Below, one piece after another: positions 1 through 11,885 of a stretch of DNA of 64,000 nt. The position numbers were made by a program, and so were the translations under genes. The stretch comes from Elephas maximus indicus (lineage: Eukaryota > Chordata > Mammalia > Proboscidea > Elephantidae). Every line of letters starts with the position of its first letter. Position 1 is the stretch's first letter. The stretch lies in the NCBI RefSeq assembly GCF_024166365.1, contig NC_064825.1:105290480-105354479 (forward strand), in the 5' to 3' direction. Under the pieces are notes generated by a model. It did not search any database and was not told the DNA's origin. It saw only the letters and a list, made by a program, of their open reading frames with translations.

Positions 1-440
1 ATGGTATTGTTTTCCTAATTTCCTTTTCCAACTTTTCTTTGTTGGTGGATAGGAATCCAATGGATTTTTCGATGTTGACCTTGTTTCCTGCTACACTGCT
101 GAATTTTTCTATTAGTTCCAGTAGCTATCCTGTGGGATCTTTGGGTTTAAGTGTTTAGTTCTTAGGTGTTCCCAGTTATCTAGTTTATCTTCTGGTGTTT
201 GTTAGTTATGGTTTGTATTGAATTTATGCCATATACAAGGGTCCCTAGCATTTCTCCTGTTTTCACATGCTGGGTAATATTAACGATCATATCAACTGTG
301 AGTAAGGATAGTTTTCTCCCTTCCTTTCTAAGTTGGATGCCCTTTATTTCTTTCTCTTACCTTATTGCTCTAGGTAGGATTTCCAGCACAATGTCAAATA
401 GCAGTGGTCATAAAAGCGAATCATTCTTGTCTGATACCTT
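1..440 (-). mobile_element. L1 LINE fragment, antisense
   Basis: Resembles antisense L1 ORF2, for example gttggtggataggaatccaatgg and ctaggtaggatttccagcac. The middle part (aggtgttcccagttatctag) closely resembles the antisense L1 near 30165, so two parts of the element may be joined. The short ORF at 199-468 is an accident of this repeat. Confidence 0.6.
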
Positions 441-2084
441 TGTTCCTTTGGTTCTGTTGATCCTATGAATGAGCAGATTTGAAGTTCAAATGATCAGCTT
501 ATGTTGAGAAGGAGAGAGAAAAAGGACCATTATGTACCAGTGCAAGATGATAATACAGAAGTTGAATAAACTTCTAATTCACTTAAATTCATATAAACAG
601 AAGTGACTGGTTTAGGACAGGAACTTAGCTCTTTTGTCTCCAATTCTACATCACTTTCATTCTATTATCTCTAAGGCTGTCGGTCTGAGAGGTCATGAAT
701 ATTAATTAGCCCTTCAGAAAGGACAATCATTGGGGCCACTTCAATATTCCTGGATTATGCCTGGATATTATTTACTCAAAGGTGCATGACCAATAGTATC
801 AGGTCTAGAAATCTCAGATTTGTTTAGTTAAGTTCACATTTATTAAGAACAAGAAGAATGTACTACAAGATTCATTTGGTAATATCAAGGAATCATATTT
901 TAAAATTTCCATCCTAATGTTCACATGAAAGTATAAATAATCAAAGATACTCAGACAAAAAAGACTGAAAAAGATAATAAAGCAAATTAGAGTAGGAAGG
1001 CTAATCCTGCCAAATATTAAAAAAAAAATTATAAAGTATCTATTAATAAAATAGTGTCATATTGTGGCAAACAGATTTTCAAGAGCCATATGGGTATCTT
1101 TCCTTAGCCATACAAGTAAAGAATAAAATTGGATCTCTTTCTTACTCCACGCATGAAATTAGGTTCTGAAAACAAAGTTTAAAATTTAGATCACATGACT
1201 ATACAGACACTTTGTACCAAAAACAAAGGAATGTAAATTAGAATCACAAATGAAAAAATGTGGAAAACATTACCACTTATGTCACATAGTGTAGAGGAGA
1301 AAATGACAGTCAGTCTTGTAGTAAAATGGACAGAACATATGATTAAAGAGTCTTCACTGAGGAAATACAAATAGCTCCAAAAGATATGAAGAGTTGTTCA
1401 ATCTGAGTCAAAATGCTAGAAGCACGTGTGAAAACTGCTCTTATATATCATTTCTCACCTATCAGAAAGGTAATTAGTATCTAATCAATTAATATTTAAT
1501 AATTATACTCCTATAGTTACATATACGTTCAGTATGAATTGGAATTGACTCAATGGCAATTTTTTTTTTTTAATAGTCACATATACTTGATAATTATTGA
1601 ATTTTTGGGGAGTGTTCAGAAGGCTGGGGAATATGACTTTAAAATATAAATTGCTTCTTATAAAATGTTCCTAACGACAATGTAATTTTTCTCCAGGTTT
1701 TCCAACACAGTTGAGAAAGGTAGTTAATTTTAATTGCTTATTTTTTGTCCTCTAGAGAATGGGGCAACATATAGTCTCTAGGGTTTATGTCCCAAGGCTG
1801 TGGGTAGAAAATGTAATGTTGCATATACTTCTCTCCCATTCAGGTTTTCCAGAGGCAGGAGAGGCCTTCTCTTTGCCATTAGCAGGTTTGTTAAAAATTC
1901 TAAAGACATAACGTTATTAACGTCAATGTAGGATATCTAGGAAACAATATGAAGGTGGAAACACAACCTTTAGAAGTAGAATACTTGAGGAATATTGAGC
2001 CAAAACAAAAGGTACATATCTGAACATTCAAGGAAGAGGATATGCACTCTTTATGCCAAGCTTTGCGTACAGGACCTGGCTAAT

Positions 2085-2150
2085 TAAACAAAACAAAACA
2101 AAACAAAAAAAACTAATCTATTGCTGTTGAGTTGAATCTAACTCACAAAG
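2085..2150 (-). mobile_element. AfroSINE 3' fragment
   Basis: An A-rich run (repeats of aaaac) followed by ttgctgttgagttgaatctaactcaca is the reverse complement of the AfroSINE 3' end. Confidence 0.55.
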
Positions 2151-2329
2151 CTCCTCAATAATAGTGCTGTGGATTAGAGGTATCTGGGGTAGGAGAATAG
2201 AGGAGCCATGAGAGGTTTGGGAATGTGTATTTCCTCCCTCTTGTAAATTTCAGAGCAGTTGTCAAGGTAGAATAGACAAGTATTTAAACCGAATGTAATA
2301 AACAGAAATTTAATAGAATCTTTTGGGAA

Positions 2330-2353
2330 AAGAATCTATCATCTATCTATCTA

Positions 2354-2440
<87 letters not shown>

Positions 2441-2545
2441 ATCTATCTATCATCTATCTATCTATCATCAATCATCTATCTATCTAATCTATCATCTGTC
2501 ATCTATCTATCTATCATCTATCTATCCATCTAGCTATTATCTCTC
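2330..2545. repeat. ATCT tetranucleotide microsatellite
   Basis: About 200 bp of tandem atct units with occasional atc or at interruptions. The matching place in unit B (about 24785-24830) has only a short aatctatctctg remnant, so the array expanded in unit A after duplication. Confidence 0.97.
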
Positions 2546-2674
2546 TAAACTTCCACCTTTAATGATCATAAAGCATAAAGGAGGGAAAGCATGTGTTCCC
2601 TGACATCAAAAGAACAATAAAATGGGAGAAAACTATAGGGAAGGAGATTTTAGCTACCCTATTCCTGGACTAAA

Positions 2675-2782
2675 ACCAAACCAAAAAACAAACCCAGGGC
2701 CGATGAGTCGATTCTGACTCATAGCGACCTTATAGGACAGAGTAGAACTGCCCCATAGAGTTTCCAAGGAGCACCTGGATTT
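2675..2782 (-). mobile_element. AfroSINE, 5'-truncated, with target-site duplication
   Basis: The reverse complement of the 3' half of AfroSINE (gagtcgattctgactcatag...aggacagagtagaactg). It is flanked by attcctggactaaa at 2661-2674 and 2783-2796. Unit B keeps the unoccupied site (atttcctggactaaa, about 24933), so the insertion postdates the A/B duplication. Confidence 0.9.
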
Positions 2783-3186
2783 ATTCCTGGACTAAATGAG
2801 AGCATAAATTTATCATCAATTTAATATAAACATTTGGGAAAGAAAATAGTCTTTACATTAAAGACATGTATTTGATTAAAATAAAAATATACATGACAAA
2901 TAAATGAAATATGTTGTTAAAAAATGTGAATTAGAATGACTAATTTTGTGATGGGTTACCTTTTGAGGTTGTCTTCAACACTCAGGATTATATAGGAACA
3001 GGATGGGGCCATTGAGGAACTCAGTATAGCACATGACCTGATATCTTTATTTCTGGACCATCTGAAAATGATTTGTTGGGTTTCAGAATCAGAGATGAAC
3101 TTACCACAAATCATAGACGGAGAAAGAGTTTCCCAGTATGTTGGGACCTGAGAGGTGCTCATCACCAATTCAAGAAAAACAATGAT

Positions 3187-3226
3187 TGTGTGTGTGTGTG
3201 TGTCTGTGTGTGTGTGTGTGTGTGTG
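3187..3226. repeat. TG dinucleotide microsatellite
   Basis: A run of tg units with one tctg interruption. The matching spot in unit B (about 25335) has no array. Confidence 0.95.
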
Positions 3227-3624
3227 CATGCTACTGTTTTCTCATAAAATGCCCTAATTGTGCCCTACCACTCCACGTTTTTAATTCTTATAATATGTAA
3301 TACAGGGACAGAATGAGTATCCTAGGTATATTGAAGAAAGAGAAGTGAATGAGAGAGCCTTGGGAATGGGAATTTCTAACTCAAAGAGTCTTTAGTTATT
3401 CCTGTGTGAAAACATCTCTAAATCCCATTCTCCTGTGTTTCATCTGGATGCTGCTCTCTACTATATTCCTCTGGCACATAACAATGTTCTGGAATATTTC
3501 CCATAGTTTTAGAGTCTCTAGTTTGCTCAAAATTTAAGGGGGTGATCATTAACAAAGGAAATATATTAGTATAAAAGAGGGACCATTGTATGGAGTGGAG
3601 AAATGGACACATGGCTGTGGGTTA

Positions 3625-3735
3625 TAGACTGGATTTTATCTGCATGTCATTGAAAAAGTCAAGGATTCTTCTGACTTCTGTTATGCCATCTTTAGACTAT
3701 GAATGTATGCCAGATTATATTAATCATCTGCTCTA
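3625..3735 (+). mobile_element. MIR remnant, unit A copy
   Basis: Weak MIR-like core (tgtcattgaaaaagtcaaggattcttctgacttc). It is recognisable mainly because the matching places in units B and D carry the same element, clearest in D (gtcactgggcaagtcatgg). It predates the OR5D duplications. Confidence 0.5.
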
Positions 3736-3804
3736 GTCTTTTAATTTCTCAAGCCATGAGGGAGAATTAGAATTTAGAACTCCCAGATTTGAAAAATGAA
3801 AAAA

Positions 3805-3995
3805 ATGTTGTCGACAAGTCAACTTGGAATCACGATGACCCCATGAGTGTAAGATTAGAACTGTGCTCCATAAATTTTTCAGCGTCTGATTTTTCAGAAT
3901 TAAATCACCGGTCCTTTTTCCCAAGGTGCCTCTGGAAAGGAGGCCTTCCAATTTTGGTTTGTTGCCAAGGGCATTAACCAATGGCACCACACAAG
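3805..3995 (-). mobile_element. old AfroSINE-like SINE, shared with unit B
   Basis: The reverse complement of an AfroSINE relative: gtcaacttggaatcacgatgac, then agaactgtgctccat, tgatttttcagaattaaatcacc and a tRNA-like head with gcattaacc and ggcaccac. The same element lies at the same place in unit B (about 26270-26485), so it inserted before the duplication. Confidence 0.75.
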
Positions 3996-4479
3996 CTGTT
4001 AAAAAGTAATAAAAACTTATTTTGATATCAGATTTACTGTGTCAGAAAGAAAAACAAAGATCAACATACTATGCAGAAGTAACACAAATGGAAATTGTCA
4101 AGGCTGTCCATTCTTTATGTCCATACTGTTACATGTTATGAGCCAATTAACTGATATAATTCAGATTTTTCAGATTTTTGTTATTGACTGTGTGGCTGAC
4201 ATAATCTAGCATCAGGCCAGGCTTGTCTTCTATGAACTGATACCATTCAAGGAGAATTGAAAGTGTTATGTAAGAATTTGACATAAAATTACCAAACAGT
4301 CCCTAAATTCCTTGAGAAAATTTTAAAAATAAATGCTTATTATGTTTTAAAATTTGAGAAATTTACCATATTTTATTTAATAAAAATATAGAGAGATTCT
4401 GAAAGAGATATCTTTTCCAGTCTTGGCAATGGGTACTTGACCAAGCATCCTATACCCTCACTCTGTTTAATGTATATAT

Positions 4480-4495
4480 GTTTTTGATTTCTAGG
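4480..4495 (+). promoter_or_regulatory. putative 3' splice acceptor upstream of OR5D copy A
   Basis: A pyrimidine-rich run ends in ttgatttctag at 4494, just before gactgactttcag. The same arrangement, again 32 bp before the ATG, is present upstream of the second OR5D ORF. OR genes usually have noncoding 5' exons spliced to one coding exon, so this is a plausible start of the coding exon. No transcript evidence is available here. Confidence 0.5.
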
Positions 4496-4526
4496 ACTGA
4501 CTTTCAGATTTTGACAAACAGAAGCC

Positions 4527-5468
4527 ATGTTATTGTCAGACAGAAATAAAAGCGTGGCCACATTCACCCTTTTGGGCTTCTCAGATTGCCCAGAACTGTT
4601 GGTTCCCCTCTTCTTGGTATTTCTGGCCACCTACAGTGTCACCGTTGTAGGGAATCTTGGGATGATTGTAATCATCAGAATTAACGCCATACTGCACACC
4701 CCCATGTACTTTTTCCTCAGCCACCTCTCATTTGTGGATTTCTGCTATTCTTCCATCGTTGCTCCAAAGATGCTGGTGAACCTAGTTGTAGAAGACAGAA
4801 CCATTTCATTTTTAGGATGTGTAGTGCAATTATTTCTCTTTGGTACCTTTGTGGTGACTGAATCCTTTCTATTAGCTGTAATGGCCTATGACCGCTTTGT
4901 GGCCATTTGCAACCCTCTGCTCTACACAGTTGCCATGTCCCAGAGACGCTGCGCTATGCTGGTGGTGGGATCATATGCGTGGGGAATAGCATGTTCCTTG
5001 GTTCTGACATGCTCTGTTTTGAAATTATCTTTTCATGGTTTCAACACAATCAATCACTTCTTCTGTGAGTTCTCCTCACTTCTGTCTCTTTCTTGCTCTG
5101 ATACTTCTCTTAGTCAGTTACTGCTTTTCATCGTTGTTACTTTTAATGAGGTGAGTACATTACTCATCATCCTCACTTCTTATGTGTTTATCGTTGTCAC
5201 CATCTTGAAAATGCGTTCAGCCGGTGGTCGTCGTAAGGCGTTCTCTACCTGTGCCTCTCATCTGACTGCCATCACTATCTTCCATGGCACCATCCTCTTT
5301 CTCTACTGTGTGCCCAACATCAAAAACTCCAGAAGTACCATCAAAGTAACCTCTGTGTTTTACACAGTGGTGATCCCCATGTTGAATCCGTTGATCTACA
5401 GTTTGAGGAATAAGGATGTCAAGAATATACTCATCAAGATAATGGACACCAAAGTCTTTTCTCATTGA
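4527..5468 (+). CDS. olfactory receptor, family 5 subfamily D-like (OR5D18-like), intact
   Basis: Predicted seven-transmembrane odorant receptor (class A GPCR), expected in the ciliary membrane of olfactory neurons and coupling to the olfactory Gs protein; ligand unknown. The single-exon ORF encodes 313 residues, normal for the family. Visible hallmarks are an N-glycosylation site at N7 (NKS), GN at 42-43 in TM1, PMYFFLS at 59-65, the disulfide cysteine C98, MAYDRF at 119-124 closing TM3, ECL2 cysteines C162, C180 and C190, KAFSTCASH at 237-245 entering TM6, and NPLIY at 287-291 in TM7 followed by SLRNKDV. The start is chosen because MLLSDRNKS aligns with remembered human OR5D proteins and lies 32 bp after a likely splice acceptor. 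Subfamily assignment is from remembered human OR5D14/OR5D18 sequences; the exact orthologue is uncertain. No disruption is seen. Confidence 0.95.
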   Translation: MLLSDRNKSVATFTLLGFSDCPELLVPLFLVFLATYSVTVVGNLGMIVIIRINAILHTPMYFFLSHLSFVDFCYSSIVAPKMLVNLVVEDRTISFLGCVVQLFLFGTFVVTESFLLAVMAYDRFVAICNPLLYTVAMSQRRCAMLVVGSYAWGIACSLVLTCSVLKLSFHGFNTINHFFCEFSSLLSLSCSDTSLSQLLLFIVVTFNEVSTLLIILTSYVFIVVTILKMRSAGGRRKAFSTCASHLTAITIFHGTILFLYCVPNIKNSRSTIKVTSVFYTVVIPMLNPLIYSLRNKDVKNILIKIMDTKVFSH

Positions 5469-6186
5469 GCATACTATTTTAATAGAATTTGTCCCTAACT
5501 TTTAAGTAAACTGTGCATAAAAGACTGTCTTTAAACATACTTTTAAATATTATTGATAATATTGCACGATAGTAAGGATGTGGTTTGGTTCAAAGAAACC
5601 AAACTTGGTTTTGTCTGTTAATTGAAAGAAAAGAGCAGCAATCCCTCTCATCTTTAGTTTTAAATCTCTAAAACTGTGATACCATGAGCTAGCTCATAAT
5701 CTGATAATCAAGACCAAAAGATAATTTAGATATCTTTTGGGGAACTTTTCATAATCTGAGAAAACATTAACTCCACCCGTCTTTCTTATAAGATTCCTGG
5801 AGTATAGCAGGTTCTCAACAAACACATGTTTATTGCTTACACGTATACACAAATGAAAGTAAAAATAAGACATAAGCCTTGCCTTCAAGGAATGTATAAT
5901 CTAGTGGGGTGGTGGAGCATAAAGAAAGTGCTTTTGCATAAGCCCAACTATAATATTTATCCTAGATGCCTTGGGGGAAGAAAAAATTCAAATCAGTTTA
6001 GGGACATTAGACATATGTCTTCATAAAAGAGGTGCTATCTGAAATTGGCCTGGATAATGGGCAGTATTTTAGGAGACATATTTCAATGAAGAAGCCTTTT
6101 TATTCAGGAGAGACTAGAATGAGCAAACTCAAGGAAATGAGAATGTAATATTGAGTTCACCAATTTTGATTTTGTGAATATTGCAT

Positions 6187-6215
6187 AATGTGTGTGTGAG
6201 TGTGTGTGTGTGTGG
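6187..6215. repeat. TG dinucleotide tract in OR5D 3' flank
   Basis: A tg run also present at the matching place in unit B (about 29058-29094) and unit C (about 36495-36532), with different lengths. Ancestral to the duplications. Confidence 0.9.
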
Positions 6216-7747
6216 TATCTTACATACATGAATGCAAAGTAGAATAAATCTGGTCTATAACCAGAACTTGTTTTCAAAAGAGCTCCAACGTGACTGAATA
6301 ATAATTTTGATAGGCTTTACCAGAGGCTTAGAAATGGATCTCAGAAAATAATTATATGCAAAAAATAGGGACAATGTATACCTGCCCTATCTGTGTGTTG
6401 TGCTATTATTTTGCCCACTCAACCATCACAAATGTTATATGTACTTTATTAATTTATTTTTATTTATATATATTTTTTGAAACATGAGCATAATTACTGA
6501 ATCCTTCTCAACAGTACTCCAATCCACCATAAAGAATTCAAATTAATTATCTGGATTTGCCAAACATGTTGCACAGTAATTGCCACACAATTTTACTGTA
6601 AGTAAAATAAAAGACAGGCTGTCATTTGCATTTAGACATTTGTAATTCAGTCAATTCAAAATGTTAGATCTATCTCATTTTAACAACTCAATTTTGCTTT
6701 ATTAACTTGTATGTCCTTCTCTTTATTCAATACATCTAGATTAAATTCCAAATAAAACACTAATATAGTGGGAGTCATTAGTTTATCAGGTGTTTTAGTG
6801 AGGGAGAAAAAAATAATTTGCAGGACAATTTTATATAGCTCAAGAAATTATTTGGAAGAGTCAAGTGACTTTAAACTTATGATCATTATTCTAATTTTTA
6901 ATTTTCAGTTTATAGTTCAGTTCTATAGTGCCACTGGATGGCAATAGATTTCTTATGCATTAGTTGAGAAGGTATTAATTAAACAGTCATTGTACATGCA
7001 AATATAAAGACTGTAGAAACATCATCTTATGTATTGAATATCTGCTGAGATAATGGTTTTTCATTTGTTTAACTTTTCTTTCTTTGAGTTATTTACTAAT
7101 TTATCTTTCATTACATATCTGACACTCATATAATTCCTAATTTATTTTGATGTTAGGTAATAATCAATATTAACCTTAAATTGAATCAATGATATGTAAT
7201 CAATCCCCTTTTACAGAGAACTTTCACTTCTTTCTGTGTTGGGAAATGATAACCACATTTTGTGGTTGAAGTGACACAGCCAACTTAGCTTTTACTCTGA
7301 TGAAACTGAGACCCAAGTTGAATTAACTTGGCTACAATTGTAAAAGCAACTGTTGACAGAATTACAGCAATCATTTAAGAATCCAGCTACACCAGTAAAC
7401 ACCTTTTCTAGCAAATACTTTCATACAATCTCATGTTCTTTCATTTTCAAATTGTGACATTCCAGGTTCATTATGGTCGATCCATTTGCCTGTAAGTTGG
7501 ACATAATATGTGAGTTTTTAAATTTTTTTGTCCACATACTATTAAATTAGTTTTCTAAATGTATATACACCCTGGGAATTCAATCTGACATATAAAATAT
7601 TTCATCATATGCATAAATATCAGAAAAAATGTAATCTCAATTACACATCATAATTCATTCAAACTGTATGAACAAGATCATTTTGAGCAATCAGATTTAT
7701 GTTTTTCTTTCTTCTCCTGAACTCATATTTCAATTTAACTGTCCCCA

Positions 7748-7893
7748 TAGATCCTAGTGATTAAGAGCTACAGAAGTTTGGCAGTTTAAATCCAGCAGGG
7801 GTTCCTTGGAAATCCTGTGGGGCAGTTCCACTCTGTCCTATACGATTGCTATGAATCAGAACTGACTTGATGGCAATGGGTTTGTTTGGGTAT
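7748..7893 (+). mobile_element. AfroSINE
   Basis: tRNA-like head (cctagtgattaagagcta), then gttccttggaaatcctgtggggcagttc, and a 3' tail tatgaatcagaactgacttgatggcaatggg. Not seen at the matching position in unit C (about 38645), so unit A gained it later. Confidence 0.88.
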
Positions 7894-8489
7894 TTTAAAA
7901 TGCTTTTAGTGTTATTGAAAGTTCTTTTTAAATTGTTTATTTTATAACAATACAATAATAACTACACTATTAAAGCTGTATTTGCTTTGCAAATTTAGAT
8001 AAAAATATAATCAAGCTTAAAAAATATTATTGGAAATATTTTTGTCAGAAGAATAGTTTTGGATTTTTAATTTAGATGTATTAATATTTTAATGGAAGAA
8101 CAAAACTTAATGTTAGAAGGCAGTACTTTCAGCATCAATTCTATTTCTATGTTTTAATAGCTGAAAATGTTGTGATAAATTGGTCATATTAAAAGCAAAT
8201 GGAAATAAAAACTGTTGAAAACTATGTTGTAATAGCAATTGCACTCAACTCTTTCAACTCCATCCAAGTTATGTGCCAATTTCTCATGTTCATCTTTCAT
8301 CAAAAATTATTTTTTGAAATGCTTGAAATGGAAGTAGATTGTCTTCCAGATTTTGTTGGAAGTTAATATTTTGGAAATGACTTTTCCTTTAAAATGATTT
8401 GTTACTCACTATAGTAGAATGAAAACATAGTCCAAATTTCCAAAGCCTTCCAGTACCCTTTGCAGCTGTACACATCAAGTGATTGAATC

Positions 8490-8890
8490 AGTTTGACCAA
8501 TCCTTGAATGTAGTCACTCTTGAGAATTGTTTTGGGTAACAGAGGTGGCAAAAAGGCCAGTTCCAAGAATTTTCGAGGCTTTGATGTTTTTGTACACTCT
8601 CTGGGAACCTGGTGAAGTTGTCATATGAATAAAAACAGACTAGAGTATTGGCTAATGGGAGAAGCACAGCCCAGCTGCCCAGTCCTTCAGCCGTACCAGC
8701 TGACATCTAGCCTGCCGCCAGACTTGAGAATGAGATCCTCTGAAGTCAGCTGACTGGAGAGTGTATCCCATAAACTGAGCCAAGATCAGTCAAGCATAGA
8801 TAAGATCAGCAGAACTATCCACCTGACCTGTGCAATTGTGACAAATAACAAATGTTTGTTGTTTTAATAAATACATTTTTGAGAGGTTCG
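8490..8890 (+). mobile_element. MLT1-like LTR (ERVL-MaLR fossil), unit A copy
   Basis: Old, broken solo LTR of MaLR type, judged from the gccaagatcag...gacctgtgcaattgtgac...aatgtttgttgttttaa 3' region. The same element is at matching places in units B and C, so it is older than the segmental duplication. Boundaries and subfamily are uncertain. Confidence 0.5.
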
Positions 8891-10873
8891 TCCGTAGTAA
8901 AAGGACCTTGAATGCCTGACACAGCCATTTTACTCTCCAAGGGCTAAGCAATTCACTGTGAGAAGCACAATTGAAGATTTGCCAGCCTGACCACCCAAGG
9001 AAGAGGTGCAGTTAGACATTGGGGTGCCATCCTGGAATTGTTTCTTCTTTTGTATCTTTTTTTTTTTGTAGTTAAGTTTTTGGTAATAGTTTAGACAGCA
9101 AGTTAGGTTCCCATTTGACAATTTCCACACCAATTTTTAGTGACATTAGTTATATTTATCACAATGTGTAGACATTCCCTTTAATTGTGTTCTGTTTGTT
9201 CCAATTCCAGTACACTAGTTTCCATGCCCCCTTATCTTCTCATCTTTGATTCTGTGTAATTGTTGACCATTAGTTCTCACGTACTCTTAGTACTGATGGT
9301 TTTTCAGTAGAGAACTGATCTTATGGGTAATACGCTTTATTTTGTGTGCCTCTCTGCTATTTGGTTATATGATGACGTCATGGGGGAGGCTTGGTTACAT
9401 GTTTAAAGAGAGCCCCGAGGCGACAGTCTCAGGGAGTCCTTTGTTCGCTAATGTTCCAATTTGTCTGGATTTTTTAAATAAGAATTTGTGTTCTGCTCCA
9501 CATTTTTCTCCAGTTCTCTACGGGACCATCTTTTGTGACCCTGGTCAATGTTGGTAGCTGGACACCATCTTCTTCTCTGGTCTCAGGAGAGATGATGTTG
9601 TGGTTCCTATAGATTTGTTTTTTTCTTGAGTTTTTGGATGGCTTCTTAGTGTTTTGCTCCTGGAAAGTAGAAACCTGTAGTTCTGTCTTAGATGGCTGCT
9701 CACAAGCTTTTAAGACCCCAGATGCTACTCACTTCACTAGGATGCCGATTATGACTTTTGTGAGCTATGTTGTGTCAATTTACTGGATTGTTCCATGAGA
9801 CTATTGTCCTAAGCTTTAAATCCAGAAACCCAACCTTTGAAAGAGTTTGATTATGTGTGTGGAGTATCCGTATTTGTGTTGTCAATGAATATATGTGCCT
9901 GTGCCCATATATTTATATTTACATATACATATAGATACTTATTTCTGTTCTTATGTATGCACACATCTCTAACTACACGTTTACCAATATGATTATACAC
10001 ATCCATATGTCCTTAAACATTCATTGTTACTTTGGTTTTGCTCTGCTCACTACATCCACATTTGGTGCCACACTTTCCATCACCAAAAAGAAATCAAGTC
10101 TCCAAGACCTAAAGTATATATTCCCCTCATTCCACCTATCCCCGGTAACCACAAATGAACATTGTGAACATTGGTCTCTCTACATATATAATAGTAAAAG
10201 AGGGATCATACAATATTTGTCCTTATATGCTTGACTTATTTAGTATTATTCCCTCCATGTCAATCCATGCTATGTTTTGCAACTCATCATCATTCTTTAT
10301 GGTTACATCACATTCCGTTGTAAGTATATGCCACAATTTAATTATCCATTCATCCCTGATGCACGCTTCCATTGTTTTCATTTATTTGCTATTATGAATA
10401 AAGCAGCAGTGAATACAGTTGTGCATATGTCTGCTCTTGTCATTATTTTTAGGTCTTTAGGGTATATATCTAGGAAGTGGATTGCTGGATCATAGGGTAG
10501 TTCTAGTTCTAATTTTTTTTGAGAAAGCACCATACAATTTTCTATAGTGGCTGTAGCATTTTGTGGTTTCACCAGCAGTGGCCAAGTGGTCCAATCTCCA
10601 CACATCCTTGCCAACATTTATTATTCTCTCTTTTTTTTTTTTCTTTTTTTTATCAGTACCATTTTGGCCAGGGTAAGATAGTATTTATTTGAGTTTTAAT
10701 TTCTTTGTCTTTAAGGGCTAATGATTGTGAACATATTTTTATATGTTTGTTGGATGCTTGGATGATTTCTTTGGTGAAGGTTCTGTTCATGTCCTTTGCC
10801 CATATTTTAATTGGGTTGTTTGTCTTTTTTTGGTGAGTTTTTGTACTTTTCCATAGATTTTAGACATTAGGCC

Positions 10874-11390
10874 CTTGCCTTAGACTAGGTTCTCTAAAAG
10901 ATAAGCAAAAACAGTAAAGCATATAAATATATATATAGAGAGAGATTTATATCAAGGAAACCGCTCATGTGGTTGTAGAGGCTGCAACGTTCCAAGTCCA
11001 TGGGCCACGAGAGAGGCTTCTCCTGATGCACATAGCCACTGGGGCTGTGACGATCAATGAATCCCAGAGATCAGCAGGCAAGACTGCATGTGAACTGCTA
11101 GCTCAAGTCCCAAGAACCAGAGATCAGATGAACAGGAGCCAGCTGCAGGATCCAGAATGAACAAAAGCCCACAAACACTGCCAGAATATGCACTTATATT
11201 CAAAGCAGGCCACACACCCAAGGAAGCTCCCTTTCAAATGATTGGCTACTTAAAGGAGACCCCATCATGGAGGTGGTCACATAACATCAAATCTCATCAT
11301 GGAAGTGATCACTCCATCACATGACTATCAAACCACTGAAAATCATGGCCTAGCCAAGTTGACACACAACTTTATCCATCACCACCCTCA
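10874..11390 (-). mobile_element. ERVL-type (MLT2-like) solo LTR fossil
   Basis: About 515 bp, antisense, inside the old L1. Recognised by aggttctctaaaag at one end, a gagagatttatatcaaggaa stretch, and ggcctagccaagttgacaca at the other. It is related to the + strand copy at 37893. It is a broken solo LTR with no internal region; family assignment is tentative. The ORF at 10969 lies inside it and is not a gene. Confidence 0.5.
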
Positions 11391-11429
11391 TCAGATAATT
11401 CATTTCTGAAGATTTTTTCCCGTCTATAG

Positions 11430-11480
11430 AGTCGCTATGAGTCAGAATCGACTCGACGGCACTGGGTTGGGTTTCTGGGT
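11430..11480 (+). mobile_element. AfroSINE 3' tail fragment
   Basis: gagtcgctatgagtcagaa then tcgactcgacggcactggg is a close match to the AfroSINE 3' end. The head is absent. This is one of the least diverged copies of the tail in the window. Confidence 0.75.
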
Positions 11481-11885
11481 AGGTTTATTTATTCCTTTAT
11501 AAAGTCTTTTGAAGAGCATAAGTTTTTAATTTTTTATGAGCTCCCTTTCATCTATTTTGTTTTCTTCTATTTGAGCATTTGTTGTAATGTTTGTTATCCT
11601 ATCATTACAAAAGGTTATGTCCCAAAGTTTTCTTCCTATACTGTCTTCCAGGAATTCTATGGTTTTTAGTTTAACATTTAGATCTTTGATGAATTTTCAG
11701 GTAGTTTTTTGTATGGTGTGAGGTATGGGTTCAGTTTCATTCTTCTGCAGGTGGATATTCATTTTTGGCAGCATCATTTACTAAAAAGACTGTTTTTTAC
11801 CCCCACAGAGTGGACTTTGATTTCTTGGTAAAAATCAGTTATCCATAGATGGTTGGGTTTAAATTTGAGTTCTTAATTCTGTTCT

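Larger units (their letters stand above)
440..8890 (+). repeat. segmental duplication unit A (contains intact OR5D-like gene)
   Basis: Flanks of the gene at 4527 align by eye with unit B almost end to end. Examples are the start ttctgt...ctatgaatgag (about 450 and 22160), the ctctagagaa.ggggcaaca stretch (about 1752 and 24258), the gactgactttcag leader, the 3' flank ctcataatctgat (about 5693 and 28550) and gtaatagcaattgc (about 8230 and 30898). Outside the listed repeats I see no other gene in this unit. Divergence looks like 15-20% by eye in noncoding parts. Confidence 0.8.

Noticed and set aside
2330-2545. CRISPR-like or satellite array
   Set aside because: It is a plain ATCT tetranucleotide microsatellite in a mammalian genome with no spacer structure.
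7748-7893. tRNA gene
   Set aside because: The tRNA-like part belongs to an AfroSINE head, with no intact cloverleaf seen; the same holds for other SINE heads in the window.
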